Shown: positions 1 to 8,849 of the stretch, piece after piece
How the letters are laid out: every line of letters starts with the position of its first letter
How positions within the stretch are numbered: the first letter of the stretch is position 1
Assembly: GCF_000513095.1 (NCBI RefSeq)
Contig: NZ_BAUT01000011.1
Coordinates: forward strand, 23,496-87,495
DNA length: 64,000 bases
Reading direction: 5' to 3'
From: Halalkalibacter wakoensis JCM 9140
GTDB taxonomy: Bacteria > Bacillota > Bacilli > Bacillales > Bacillaceae_D
Made by a program: the position numbers and the translations under genes
Notes under the pieces: model-generated
The model's database searches: none
The model's input: only the letters and a program-made list of their open reading frames with translations
What the model was told of the DNA's origin: nothing

Positions 1-1
1 G

Positions 2-355
2 ACGAGAAAAGATCAGTCAAAACGAAAAAAAGTGACATGGACCGTTGGAATATTGATTTTTATTGTAGGTATTCCATCATGTTTATCGTACGGGGTATTG
101 TCTGATGTTTTGGTATTCAATGTCACGATTTTTGACTTGTTTGATTTTGCTGTGAGCAATGTATTTATTCCACTAGGTGCGTTATTGATCTCCATTTTTA
201 TCCCGTTAAAACTATCAAAGAGGGAATTGATGGAAGAGATAGCACTTGGATCACAAAAGCGGAAAATATTCTTTTCAGTCTGGTATTACTTACTGAAATA
301 TTTCACTCCAGCTGCCATTGTTCTTGTGTTTATGGATGTGTTAGGAGTTTTATAG
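2..355 (+). CDS. Sodium-dependent transporter, NSS/SNF family (C-terminal fragment)
   Basis: The reading frame is open from the window edge, so the true start lies outside. The visible ~117 residues hold three hydrophobic segments and end in a short tail (DVLGVL). The pattern of a final pair of membrane helices followed by a basic amphipathic linker fits the C-terminal end of bacterial neurotransmitter:sodium symporters, which import amino acids with Na+. The first in-frame GTG at 32 is internal, not a start. A terminator follows directly. The assignment rests on the C-terminus only, so a related multi-helix transporter cannot be excluded. Confidence 0.55.
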   Translation, partial: TRKDQSKRKKVTWTVGILIFIVGIPSCLSYGVLSDVLVFNVTIFDLFDFAVSNVFIPLGALLISIFIPLKLSKRELMEEIALGSQKRKIFFSVWYYLLKYFTPAAIVLVFMDVLGVL

Positions 356-361
356 GGGGAA

Positions 362-396
362 GGGAAGCGCCTTTTAGGGTTGCTTTCCTTTTTTGA
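362..396 (+). terminator. Rho-independent terminator of the NSS transporter
   Basis: A GGGAAGC / GCTTTCC stem (one G-T wobble) with a loop of about 12 nt is followed by a T-run. It lies a few bases after the stop codon at 355. Confidence 0.7.
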
Positions 397-430
397 TAGG
401 TGAAAAAAGAGCGATCATTATACACAAGAA

Positions 431-455
431 AAAAGCACCTAATTCAGGTGCTTTT
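431..455 (-). terminator. Terminator downstream of the dicarboxylate symporter gene
   Basis: Perfect 9-bp inverted repeat AAAAGCACC / GGTGCTTTT with a 7-nt loop, immediately 3' of the symporter stop on the minus strand. The A/T tracts on both sides allow it to work in either direction. Confidence 0.75.
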
Positions 456-459
456 ACAC

Positions 460-1622
460 TTAACTCTCCAATTTATTCATTCGGTCAACTGAAGCGGAAA
501 TGGCTCCATCTCCGGTGACATTACATGCAGTACCGAAGCTATCTTGTGCAAGGTAAAGAGCGATCATTAACGTAATCATCGTTTGGTTAAAACCAAGCAT
601 GGTTTCCAATAAGCCTAATGCAGCCATAACGGCCCCGCCAGGAACCCCAGGAGCTGCTATCATTGTAATACCAAGCATAAAGATAAATGGAAGAACAGAT
701 GCAATCGTAGGTGCGTCTCCCATAAGAAACATTATTGCCATCGCGCAACTAACGAGTGTAATCGTACTACCTGATAAATGAATCGTAGCTAGTAATGGAA
801 CTGTAAAATCGGCGGTTCTTTCTCGTACACCCATTTTTTTGTTTGTCTTAATGTAACAGGTATGGTTGATGCAGAAGATTGTGTTCCAAGTGCCGTGAAG
901 TATGCTGGTAGCATTCCTTTTATCATCAGCAATGGGTTTCTCTTATTTAAGATCCCACTTCCTGTATATTGTAAAGACAACATGACAAGATGTAGAACAA
1001 TGACTAAGATAAATACTTTTGCAAAAACAGACATAATTGTTTCTACTTGTCCTGCTTGGGACATATTAGCAAAAATGCCAAGAATATGAATTGGTAATAA
1101 TGGAATAATGATAGCCGTAATGACCTTCTCGATAATCCCTCTAAATTCAACTAGTACCTTTGTTAATGTGTCTCCCTTTATAACAGTGACCCCTAATCCT
1201 AATAGAAAAGCCAGTACCAAAGCTGACATCACACCCATGATCGCCGGCATTTCAACCGTGAAGAAGGAAGAAAGCAGCCCTTCTTCAGGATTTTCAAAAG
1301 TTGCTAGAACGCCATCAACCTGCAAAATAGAAGGATAGATGATAGAAGCTGCAAAAAAGGCTAGCAGACCAGCTATGATAGTAGAAAGATAAGCGAATCC
1401 AGCGGTTATCCCTAAAAGTTTACCCGCTCCCTTTCCAAGTTGCGCAATCCCTGGTGCAATAAATCCAATGATAATAAGCGGGATAATAAAACCTAAGAAA
1501 TTCCCAAATAAGCCATTAAATGTAGCGAGTACTTTTACAGCCCAGTCGGGTGCTACCTTTCCGATTAAAATCCCAATAATGATGGCTAAAATAATTCGAG
1601 GCAATAGTCCAAAATGTTTCAT
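460..1622 (-). pseudogene. Dicarboxylate/amino acid:cation symporter (DAACS), frameshifted
   Basis: Two overlapping minus-strand frames together encode one Na+/H+-coupled dicarboxylate or amino-acid symporter of about 387 residues, close to family length (400-430). The first frame (from 1622) gives the N-terminal helices and the serine-rich re-entrant hairpin (TQSSAST, then IPVTLRQTKK). The second frame resumes with MGVRERTADF and contains HLSGSTI and the substrate-site stretch CNVTGDGAIS, then stops at 460. The break falls in a run of seven A on the coding strand (about 834-840); one more A would join the frames exactly. It could be a homopolymer miscall, a true mutation or, less likely, programmed slippage. 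Its own terminator follows. Confidence 0.85.
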
Positions 1623-1989
1623 CCTTCTTCTCCTAATCTATGAAAAAATTTATATTCTGAGATTATACAATAATTTTTTAGAATAGTTAATGAATTTTTT
1701 GTGCTTTTAACATTTGGATAAATGATATTGTTAAATGCCTATATAGAAGGGAATGTGGTGTTAACTGTTTGAGATGGAGTGGGATAAAGTAGATAGTTAA
1801 TCTTTTTTTGCTATATTTTCTGAAAACGTATTGCGCTTTGATCTTTTTTTATGATATAGTATCCAGCGTTGCTTTAAAAAATATGAGTCTACGATGAATT
1901 TTTTGATAAAAGGCAAAATTATAGAAAATTGTTTAATAAGTGACGATTTTGAGTTGGGAAGGTCCTTATAGGCAAAATGTAGGGAGAAG
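1623..1989. other. Intergenic region between the symporter and brnQ
   Basis: About 370 nt, AT-rich, separating divergent genes. It must hold both promoters. I see no convincing riboswitch, T-box or coding remnant. The minus-strand open frame crossing into brnQ has low-complexity content and no ribosome binding site. Confidence 0.5.
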
Positions 1990-3351
1990 ATGAACGTGTC
2001 ATCAAGAGTGTCATTCACAAGTTTTATCGCAGTAGGTTTTATGTTGTTTGCTTTATTTTTCGGAGCGGGAAATTTAATTTTTCCTGTCATGCTTGGCCAA
2101 ATGGCTGGTGAGAATATTTTCTTAGCTAATGCTGGTTTTATAGTAACCGGAGTGGGGTTACCGATCCTTGGGGTATTGGCTTTGGCCTTTTCAGGAAAGA
2201 GTGATTTGCAATCATTGGCAAGCCGCGTCCATCCAGTATATGGGTTGATTTTTACTGTCGCTCTTTACTTGGCGATTGGCCCGCTTTTTGCTATACCAAG
2301 AACGAACACCGTTTCTTTTGAGATGGGAGTTCGACCATTTTTAGGTAACGCAGACAGTGCTTGGCCACTGATGCTATTTACAATTGCATTCTTTGGGATT
2401 TCGTTATTTTTCTCGTTGCAATCTAGTAAGCTAGTCGATGTGATTGGGAAATTTTTAACACCGTTATTATTGGTTTTTATTGGAATTTTAATTGTTGTGG
2501 CTTTTGTAAACCCAATTGGTGATGTACAAGCACCAGTAGAATCATTTGTTGAGAACAGCTTTTTCAAAGGGTTCCAAGAAGGCTATTTAACGATGGATAT
2601 GCTTGCTGCGTTTGTATTTGGTATTGTCATTATTAACATCATGAAGGAAAAAGGGATTACGACGAAAAAGGAAATGATGGTTTCCACATTGAAAGTAGCA
2701 GTCATTGCAGGGGCGTTGCTTGCGATTATTTATTCGTCTTTAACGTATATGGGTGCGAAAAGTGTAATCGAGCTAGGTCATTTAGATAATGGGGGCGCGA
2801 TTTTAGCGAGTATTTCAAGTTATTACTTTGGTTCATTTGGTAAAGTTGTGCTCGGTTTTATCGTGATTGCAGCTTGTTTAACAACGAGCATCGGTTTAAT
2901 CACATCGTGTGCATCTTATTTTAATAAAATTGTACCTAGGTTCACGTACAAAACGTGGGCGATTGTGTTCACGATTTTTAGTGCTGTGATTGCAAATGTC
3001 GGCTTGTCGACATTAATCTCGATTTCAGTTCCTGTGTTGTATATGCTCTATCCGCTAGCGATGTGTTTAATGGTCTTAACGTTTTTACATCCTTTCTTTA
3101 AAGGAAAGCAAAAAGTCTATCAGTTTAGTATTTTGTTTACGTTTGTTGTGAGTTTAGTGGAAGGATTAAATGCTGCAGGCCTTCAAATCGATGCCGTTCA
3201 TCAGTTATTTACTGATTTTCTTCCATTATATACGGTTGGACTTGGGTGGGTCGTACCGGCTATTATTGGAGGGTTAATCGGGTTCTTCGTTGATTCAAAT
3301 CCTAAAGGGGATATGAATCAGCCAATAGCTGAAGAGAAACAAATTGTGTGA
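1990..3351 (+). CDS. brnQ: Branched-chain amino acid:cation symporter BrnQ
   Basis: This 453-residue membrane protein matches the LIVCS (BrnQ) family, which imports leucine, isoleucine and valine with Na+ or H+. Family hallmarks at the N-terminus are FALFFGAGNLIFPVMLGQ (about residues 16-33) and the following NAGFIVTGVGLP; about 12 hydrophobic segments follow, and length is normal (430-450). AGGGAG at 1981-1986 is close to ATG 1990; GTG at 1996 would have a more usual spacing, so the start may be two codons later. No T-box or leucine-responsive leader is visible upstream. A terminator follows. Confidence 0.93.
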   Translation: MNVSSRVSFTSFIAVGFMLFALFFGAGNLIFPVMLGQMAGENIFLANAGFIVTGVGLPILGVLALAFSGKSDLQSLASRVHPVYGLIFTVALYLAIGPLFAIPRTNTVSFEMGVRPFLGNADSAWPLMLFTIAFFGISLFFSLQSSKLVDVIGKFLTPLLLVFIGILIVVAFVNPIGDVQAPVESFVENSFFKGFQEGYLTMDMLAAFVFGIVIINIMKEKGITTKKEMMVSTLKVAVIAGALLAIIYSSLTYMGAKSVIELGHLDNGGAILASISSYYFGSFGKVVLGFIVIAACLTTSIGLITSCASYFNKIVPRFTYKTWAIVFTIFSAVIANVGLSTLISISVPVLYMLYPLAMCLMVLTFLHPFFKGKQKVYQFSILFTFVVSLVEGLNAAGLQIDAVHQLFTDFLPLYTVGLGWVVPAIIGGLIGFFVDSNPKGDMNQPIAEEKQIV

Positions 3352-3359
3352 GTAGAGAG

Positions 3360-3397
3360 CTATCTAATGCCTGAAAGGGTGTTAGGTAGTTTTTTTG
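3360..3397 (+). terminator. Terminator of brnQ
   Basis: Nine-base-pair stem CTATCTAAT / GTTAGGTAG (two G-T wobbles) followed by seven T, starting eight bases after the brnQ stop codon. Confidence 0.75.
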
Positions 3398-3418
3398 TGG
3401 GATGAGGGAAATGGCAGT

Positions 3419-3512
3419 GGACAATAAAGGAGGCGGAATGGACAATAAATGGTGAACCCTGGACAATAAATTCCTATTTGTGGACAATAAATTCAAAATC
3501 CTCGACAATAAA
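3419..3512 (+). repeat. 21-bp-period array of GGACAATAAA cores (five units)
   Basis: Five copies of a 10-bp core, GGACAATAAA (last copy CGACAATAAA), start at 3419, 3440, 3461, 3482 and 3503, so the period is exactly 21 bp. The 11 bp between cores differ from unit to unit. The same architecture recurs at 41397 and, inverted, at 46754. It lies between the brnQ terminator and the riboswitch leader. Confidence 0.9.
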
Positions 3513-3717
3513 ACAGCCGATCTCTACCGATTTTATAGCTTTTTTTAAGTGAAAGAGCAGAAACACTGGAAATTTATGCGAGAAAAACAAAAAGAGCTAA
3601 ATCTAGAAGAATATTTATTTCTTATTTCCAAAAATATGATATTATAGTGCTAGTCCTTTTGGAGGGATTCTCTGCCAGTTACTTTATCTTTTAACAATAA
3701 AATTAGATTACCGTACG

Positions 3718-3798
3718 AAAAGGCAAACCTGTTGAAAAATAGGGACGCAAAGCCACGGGCCTAAAGCAAAAAGTGCAATGGCGGCTGGGTTACCGAAC
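3718..3798 (+). ncRNA. Cyclic di-GMP-I (GEMM) riboswitch
   Basis: The conserved GEMM-I elements occur in order: GGCAAACCTG, a GAAA-type loop, AGGGACGCAAAGCCACGGGC, CTAA, then GGCGGCTGGGTTACCGA. These form the two helices with a tetraloop-receptor contact that binds c-di-GMP. A terminator at 3809 and the chemoreceptor gene at 3882 follow, so the leader should couple chemoreceptor expression to c-di-GMP level. Whether ligand turns the gene on or off cannot be read safely here. Confidence 0.92.
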
Positions 3799-3800
3799 AA

Positions 3801-3833
3801 GTGGACTTCCACCTTTTTCGGGTGGTTTTTTTG
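3801..3833 (+). terminator. Expression-platform terminator of the c-di-GMP riboswitch
   Basis: A CCACC / GGTGG stem is followed by a run of seven T. The same CCAC segment can instead pair with the preceding GTGG (3801-3804), giving a mutually exclusive structure suited to transcriptional switching. Confidence 0.75.
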
Positions 3834-3881
3834 TTTTCAATTTCTTTAACATCATGATTTAACAAAAAAGGAGAGTGTCTT

Positions 3882-5858
3882 ATGAAGTTAGTAGTAAAAA
3901 ATACAGTAGTCATGAGTTTGTTGATTACCGTATCGATGATCAGTCTGTCAGCTATTGGGTATATGAAAGCAAAAGACTTCCTGTATGATCGATTCCAAGA
4001 TCAAGCTTTTAGTCAACTAGATTCCGTAAAAGCCAATATTGATATTTGGATCAATGGAAAGCAAGAAGCGATGGAATACATAGCAGAAGCGGATGAACTA
4101 AAAGCAAGTAATGAAAGTAGTGCAACTACTTTAGGAACAAGAATAGGGGAGAGAATGGACAACCCGGATGCGTTCGGATTTATGGATGCAAATGGGCTTT
4201 TATACTTAGATGGAGCAATTATTCCTGTCGCTGATTTTGAACATTATCAAGGTGGGATGAGTGAGCTTACGAAAACATATGATCCAGTTCCTTCTGCCTC
4301 TCCTAGTGTAAATGGCGCGCCGATCGTTCTATCATCAGCACCGGTTTATGACAATAATGGTGCTGTTGTTGGAGTGGCCTCTGGAGGGAACCAAATTGAA
4401 AGTCTCATGACAATCATCTCTAATATAACATTAGGGAAGAGTGGTTACGTTACCGTCTTTACATCAGACGGAACGATTGTTGCGGGGCAGCATCCAGAAG
4501 ATACACTTACCAAAAACATGTCAGACTATGAAAATGCTCTTTTGGATCAGTTGGTTGAAGAAAGTATGAATGGACAAACAGGTGTCGTTGAAACGAACTT
4601 CAATGGCGAGATGAGCTTGCTATTTTATAGCAAAGCGACAGAGATGGATTGGGGAATTATGATTTCCATTCCAACAAGTGAAGCTTTTGCAGATGCGAAT
4701 TCGCTATTGAACTATTTTGTGATCATAACCGTTATGTTCATTGTGATTAGCGCGATTATAAGTTATGTGCTGAACAAAAGGTCCTTAAAACCAATTAACG
4801 ACATTAACAAAAAAATTGAGGAACTAGTTAACAATGAAGGAGACTTAACTCAACGATTGCCTATTAATCGAAAAGATGAAGTCGGGGCATTAGCTACAAA
4901 TTTTAATTTGTTATTAGATAGTTTACAGGATTTACTTGGAGGAATTTTGCAAAAAGGTGAAGTGGTTTCGAAGCATACGAATGTTTTATCAGAGAATGCA
5001 GAGGAGATGGTTCAGCTCTCTGATGCGGTGACAACGAATGTTCAAGTGTCAGCAGAGCTTTCGAAAGAACAAGAAAATGGAAATAAAAAGAACTTGGAGT
5101 CGATTAACGGGATTACACATATTGTTTCAGGGATAAAGGAACATTCATCATTGGTTTCTGATAAAACAAAAGTTGCGTACGAAGAAGTAGAAAGAGCGAA
5201 TACAGAGGTAGATGAATTGCTGCGTGAAATGAATCATATTCAAAAATCCGTTCGGCACTCGTCAGAGATTGTGAGAAATTTAGGAAATCGCTCATCAGAA
5301 ATTGGGAATATTGTTCAAATGATTACAAGTATTACTGAACAAACCAATTTGCTAGCTCTAAATGCATCAATCGAAGCTGCTAGAGCTGGGGAACATGGCA
5401 GAGGGTTTGCGGTTGTTGCGGATGAGGTTCGCAAATTAGCGGAGCAGTCCGCTGAATCAGCGAAGCAAATTGCTACGCTCGTTCGAGAAATTCAAAGCGA
5501 AACATCAACTGCGGTGGTCGAGATCGAGTCTGGTACTAGTCAATTCGAAACAGGAATGGAAAAATTAAGGGACGTAACAGGAAGTTTGCAAAACATCTAT
5601 CATTCTTCTAAAGAATCAACAAATGAAGTAGATAAAATTTTTATAGAAGTTGAGAACCTATTAGGAAAAGTGGAAGAGGTTGAAAACGTAATAAAGATTA
5701 ATTCTCAGAAGTTCCAAGAATCTACGAAGTACATTCGTGAGGTGGCTTCTACTTCTGAAGAACAATTATCTTCTATACAAGGAATCAATGATTCAATTGA
5801 ACAAACAGCGCAATTTGCTGAAGAATTAAGAACGTTGTTACATCGATTTAAGATTTAA
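3882..5858 (+). CDS. Methyl-accepting chemotaxis protein with dCache-type sensor
   Basis: A 658-residue transmembrane chemoreceptor signalling to CheA/CheW. Order of parts: first membrane helix (about residues 10-30), extracytoplasmic Cache-like sensor (about 35-270), second membrane helix (about 277-298), HAMP (about 300-352), and a long cytoplasmic coiled coil with the invariant tip containing [20 protein letters not shown] near residue 487. GGAGAG precedes ATG 3882. Transcription passes through a c-di-GMP-I riboswitch, tying chemotactic sensing to the motile/sessile switch. The ligand cannot be predicted from sequence; Cache sensors of this kind often bind amino or organic acids. Confidence 0.95.
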   Translation: MKLVVKNTVVMSLLITVSMISLSAIGYMKAKDFLYDRFQDQAFSQLDSVKANIDIWINGKQEAMEYIAEADELKASNESSATTLGTRIGERMDNPDAFGFMDANGLLYLDGAIIPVADFEHYQGGMSELTKTYDPVPSASPSVNGAPIVLSSAPVYDNNGAVVGVASGGNQIESLMTIISNITLGKSGYVTVFTSDGTIVAGQHPEDTLTKNMSDYENALLDQLVEESMNGQTGVVETNFNGEMSLLFYSKATEMDWGIMISIPTSEAFADANSLLNYFVIITVMFIVISAIISYVLNKRSLKPINDINKKIEELVNNEGDLTQRLPINRKDEVGALATNFNLLLDSLQDLLGGILQKGEVVSKHTNVLSENAEEMVQLSDAVTTNVQVSAELSKEQENGNKKNLESINGITHIVSGIKEHSSLVSDKTKVAYEEVERANTEVDELLREMNHIQKSVRHSSEIVRNLGNRSSEIGNIVQMITSITEQTNLLALNASIEAARAGEHGRGFAVVADEVRKLAEQSAESAKQIATLVREIQSETSTAVVEIESGTSQFETGMEKLRDVTGSLQNIYHSSKESTNEVDKIFIEVENLLGKVEEVENVIKINSQKFQESTKYIREVASTSEEQLSSIQGINDSIEQTAQFAEELRTLLHRFKI

Positions 5859-5875
5859 TTGCATAGCGGCAAGAA

Positions 5876-5913
5876 AAAAAGTGTCACAGCCTTTAAGAGC
5901 TGTGACACTTTTT
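5876..5913. terminator. Bidirectional terminator between the chemoreceptor and the MFS pump
   Basis: Perfect 15-bp inverted repeat AAAAAGTGTCACAGC / GCTGTGACACTTTTT with an 8-nt loop, between convergent genes. Confidence 0.9.
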
Positions 5914-5930
5914 CGTTTGGTGCAATAACA

Positions 5931-7394
5931 CTATTCGGCTTGCTTACTCCTTTTAACAAAAAGAGCGAGAACAACTGCTGCTAAGGCTAAATAAAAACCA
6001 GTTGAAAAGCTTTGCTGTGCTCCGTGTGTAAGAGCAGCTATCATATCTTCTGAATTTGGATTAACAATATTATTGCTCGTTAAATAGCTTTGTTGTCCTG
6101 TTTCCATGACGGAAATAAACAATGCGGCTCCAATCGCTCCAGACACTTGCATGAGCGTGTTCATAATGGCTGTACCATGAGGGTACAGCTTTGCAGGAAT
6201 TTGATTTAACCCATTTGTTTGGGCGGGCATCATGATCATCGCGACAGCAATCATAAGAATGGATAATTGAACAATGATCATCCAAACCGGAACACCAGGA
6301 ACCGTGAAGCGATACGTGAAAACAACTGAAGCAAGAATAATGGTACCTGGAATTAATAAAGGACGCGGTCCGAATTTATCAAATAGACGTCCCATAAAAG
6401 GTGACATCGCTCCGTTCAATAATCCCCCTGGCAACATGATTAACCCCGTCAAAACAGCCGTGAACAAGAGAGCTCCTTGCATATAAATCGGCATAACGAG
6501 CATCATCGCAAACATCGTCATCATTACTAGCATGACAAGCAAAAGTCCTAGTAAAAACATCGGATAGCGGAAAACGCGAATGTCAAGAATTGGCGATTCA
6601 ACCTTTAGCTGGCGCCAGCTAAAAATACCGAGTGAAAGAAAACCAATAAGTAAAGAAGAGAAGACAAGTGGATCAGCAAATGTTGCATCCCCTTTTCCGG
6701 CTAAGCTAAAACCGTAGACAATTCCACCGAATCCGATTGTGGATAAAAGAAAGGATAGCACATCAAGTTTTGGTTTTGAGGTTTCGGACACATTGGTTAA
6801 AACTTTCATTCCAAACATTAAGGAAAGAAGTGCAATCGGAAAAATGAAATAAAACAACCAACGCCAAGTGAAATTTTCCACGATTAGGCCTGAAATAGTT
6901 GGTCCAATTGCCGGTGCGAACATAATCACAAGCCCGACCATTCCCATTGCTGCACCGCGACGTTCAACTGGAATCACAGCTAAAATAATATTAACTAAGA
7001 GCGGGATCATAATCGCTGTGCCGACAGCTTGTGTTAAGCGGCCTACAAGAAGGATGGAAAACACTGGGCTAAAACCAGCAATCAGTGTTCCAATTGTAAA
7101 CAAAGACATCGCTGTAATAAACAGTTGGCGTGTTGTAAAGCGTTGCATAAAATATGCCGAAATCGGGACTAGCGTACCAATGACAAGCATGTATCCTGTG
7201 ACGAGCCATTGTACTGTACTCGAACCAACCCCAAAATCAGCCATAATGGCATTTAAGGCTACATTTAATATCGTTTCACTTAAGATAGCGACAAATGCGC
7301 CGGAAAGTAACACAGCGATAAGTGGAATGACGTTTACCGTCGGCTGGTTTGTTTCCTGTGTAGCAGCGGTGCTATCTTGAGCTATACTAGCCAT
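5931..7394 (-). CDS. MFS multidrug efflux transporter, DHA2 (EmrB/QacA) family
   Basis: A proton-coupled drug exporter of 487 residues with about 14 hydrophobic segments. Family motifs include WLVTGYMLVIGTLVPISAYF in the second helix region, GRLTQAVGTA in helix 4 and the antiporter motif C region MFAPAIGPTISG. GGAGG lies seven bases before ATG 7394; an upstream in-frame ATG (7412) lacks this site, so 7394 is chosen. It is transcribed divergently from a TetR regulator across two strong palindromes, the usual arrangement for a substrate-induced efflux pump. The drug range is unknown. Confidence 0.9.
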   Translation of the reverse strand: MASIAQDSTAATQETNQPTVNVIPLIAVLLSGAFVAILSETILNVALNAIMADFGVGSSTVQWLVTGYMLVIGTLVPISAYFMQRFTTRQLFITAMSLFTIGTLIAGFSPVFSILLVGRLTQAVGTAIMIPLLVNIILAVIPVERRGAAMGMVGLVIMFAPAIGPTISGLIVENFTWRWLFYFIFPIALLSLMFGMKVLTNVSETSKPKLDVLSFLLSTIGFGGIVYGFSLAGKGDATFADPLVFSSLLIGFLSLGIFSWRQLKVESPILDIRVFRYPMFLLGLLLVMLVMMTMFAMMLVMPIYMQGALLFTAVLTGLIMLPGGLLNGAMSPFMGRLFDKFGPRPLLIPGTIILASVVFTYRFTVPGVPVWMIIVQLSILMIAVAMIMMPAQTNGLNQIPAKLYPHGTAIMNTLMQVSGAIGAALFISVMETGQQSYLTSNNIVNPNSEDMIAALTHGAQQSFSTGFYLALAAVVLALFVKRSKQAE

Positions 7395-7422
7395 AAGTAT
7401 TCCTCCAATCAATCTATAAATA

Positions 7423-7440
7423 CGAAACGGCTTCGTTTCG
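7423..7440. promoter_or_regulatory. Palindromic operator 1 for the TetR regulator
   Basis: CGAAACG, GCTT, CGTTTCG: a perfect 7-bp inverted repeat just upstream of the MFS start. It shares the half-site core CGAAAC with the palindrome at 7461. Confidence 0.7.
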
Positions 7441-7460
7441 CTAAATTATCTTATCACCAT

Positions 7461-7490
7461 CAAATACGAAACGCAACAGTTTCGTATTTG
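7461..7490. promoter_or_regulatory. Palindromic operator 2 for the TetR regulator
   Basis: CAAATACGAAAC, 6-nt spacer, GTTTCGTATTTG: perfect 12-bp arms in the divergent promoter region. With the repeat at 7423 this gives two sites for a TetR dimer, able to repress both genes. Confidence 0.8.
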
Positions 7491-7561
7491 AAAAATAATA
7501 GAGGCGATGCTACACTACGTTTAAGGATAAGGACGGATGCTGAAAGGTAGTGTGAATCACG

Positions 7562-8188
7562 ATGTCGGAACCGAATGAACAAAAAGATGAAGAAAACAAA
7601 AGAGGGAGACCGCTTGATTTATCTCGCAATGAAGTCATTTTAAAAGCAACGCTTGATTTGTTGGCAGAGTGTGGGTACGATGCGTTAACGATCGATGCAG
7701 TAGCAGGAAGGGCAAAAGTCGGGAAGGCGACAATCTATAGGCGTTGGTCATCGAAAACAGAACTTGTTATCGAGGCGAATGCTTTTATCTGGCCATTTAA
7801 CAAGTTAAATGAAACTATAAACAGAGATCTAGGGGTACGAGAGCAATTAATGGATGTTATTTCCCTAATTTTTCAATTTGATAATTATAAACATCAAAGC
7901 GCAATGATGGCCATTCACGCGGCAACGTCTTCAAATGAACAATTAGAAAAAGAGCTGAAAAATGATTTTTACTGGCTCACGAAACAGGCAATTGAATCCG
8001 TTGTCAAACCATTTTTGAAAGAAAAATCTTTAACCGATGCAGAATGCGATCTTCTTACGGATCTTGCACCAGCCTTGCTTACGTATCGAGGAATTTTTAT
8101 TGGGAAACCATTTGACCGAGATTATGTGGAGCAAATCGTTGATAACATGATTATGCCAATCATTCAAACAGCGTTAAGGTCCAATTAA
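7562..8188 (+). CDS. TetR/AcrR family transcriptional repressor of the divergent efflux pump
   Basis: 208 residues with an N-terminal TetR helix-turn-helix (about residues 24-70): the region ILKATLDLLAECGYDALTID, then VAGRAKVGKATIYRRW and SSKTELV, which is the family recognition-helix pattern. The C-terminal helical ligand domain is of the TetR_C type. The ribosome binding site is weak (GAAAGG). Divergence from the MFS gene across two palindromes implies local repression relieved by a pump substrate. A small gene follows 13 bases downstream and is probably cotranscribed. Confidence 0.9.
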   Translation: MSEPNEQKDEENKRGRPLDLSRNEVILKATLDLLAECGYDALTIDAVAGRAKVGKATIYRRWSSKTELVIEANAFIWPFNKLNETINRDLGVREQLMDVISLIFQFDNYKHQSAMMAIHAATSSNEQLEKELKNDFYWLTKQAIESVVKPFLKEKSLTDAECDLLTDLAPALLTYRGIFIGKPFDRDYVEQIVDNMIMPIIQTALRSN

Positions 8189-8201
8189 AGGAGGAGTTAG
8201 C

Positions 8202-8360
8202 ATGAGATGCAACTCAAAATGCTTTTTAGTTGAAATGGAACAAAACGGTGAAAGACAGACAAAGACTGTCACAGCGAGGAGTTCGATAGAAGCCAGAAAA
8301 ACGATTCGTGGCCAATACGGAGCAGCGACTGTTATTCAATCAGTAGTAGAGAAGCGGTGA
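8202..8360 (+). CDS. Small hypothetical protein (52 aa) cotranscribed with tetR
   Basis: ATG 8202 follows AAAGGAGG at an ideal distance and opens a 52-codon frame. The product begins MRCNSKCFLVEMEQNGE and later reads ARSSIEARKTIRGQYG; it is basic, with no signal peptide or membrane helix. It lies 13 bases after the TetR gene and is followed by a terminator, so it is the last cistron of that transcript. The ARKTIR-GQYG pattern suggests a compact fold, but I do not recognise a family. Confidence 0.7.
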   Translation: MRCNSKCFLVEMEQNGERQTKTVTARSSIEARKTIRGQYGAATVIQSVVEKR

Positions 8361-8380
8361 TAATGATTTCTTTTTAAGAA

Positions 8381-8407
8381 GCCTTTTCCATGGGAAGGGC
8401 TTTTTGT
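8381..8407 (+). terminator. Terminator after the tetR operon
   Basis: GCCTTTTCC / GGAAGGGC hairpin with a tight loop and a following T5 run. Confidence 0.65.
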
Positions 8408-8538
8408 TTTCGGAAGGATCGGTCTAAGGTAATTTTTATAAAAATGTGGTTGTGTTTGCAAGAATAATAGATCAAAACTACCTAAAAATGGTAAAATGTT
8501 ACTGTTGGTGAGATGGAGGAAAGAGAGGAGGAGCTTAT

Positions 8539-8808
8539 TTGGTGTCATTAGCAATCGGAATCGCCATTGCTGGATATTTTATTGGACATGGGTTGAGAAA
8601 CATTAACAATCCCGATGCGAAAAATTTCATGGAATCGCTAGAGGAAGACGATGAACATGAATTAATTAAAGAAAAAGAAGTCCATCATTTTATCGGAATC
8701 TCAAAAGAAGATGCAAAATCGTTAATTCAAGAACATTCAGATATCCCACACATTAAAATTAATGGAAATGTGTACTACCCGAAGCTAAGTTGCGCCAATG
8801 GTTGTTAG
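8539..8808 (+). CDS. Membrane-anchored small protein with a wHTH-like C-terminus
   Basis: An 89-residue product from TTG 8539 (or GTG 8542) behind a strong GAGGAGGAG site. It has an N-terminal hydrophobic segment (LAIGIAIAGYFIGHGL), an acidic linker rich in E/D, and a C-terminal stretch, VHHFIGISKEDAKSLIQEH followed by KINGNVYYPK, that resembles the compact winged-helix of AlpA/MerR-like excisionase domains. It ends in two cysteines. The function is unknown; DNA binding is an inference from the C-terminal pattern only. Confidence 0.7.
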   Translation: MVSLAIGIAIAGYFIGHGLRNINNPDAKNFMESLEEDDEHELIKEKEVHHFIGISKEDAKSLIQEHSDIPHIKINGNVYYPKLSCANGC

Positions 8809-8849
8809 ATTTAGGTTAGCCAATGATAGAAAAGAGGATATTGGTATGG

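Noticed and set aside
862..1338. Plus-strand frames antisense to the dicarboxylate symporter
   Set aside because: Shadows; the minus strand carries clear DAACS motifs.
3302..3508. Minus-strand frame with LLS-x4 heptads
   Set aside because: It is the translation of the 21-bp DNA repeat running into brnQ. There is no ribosome binding site and codon choice is fixed at the DNA level.
3419..3512. CRISPR-like array (short repeats with variable spacers)
   Set aside because: Repeats of 10 bp with 11-bp intervals are far too short for CRISPR, and no cas gene is present.
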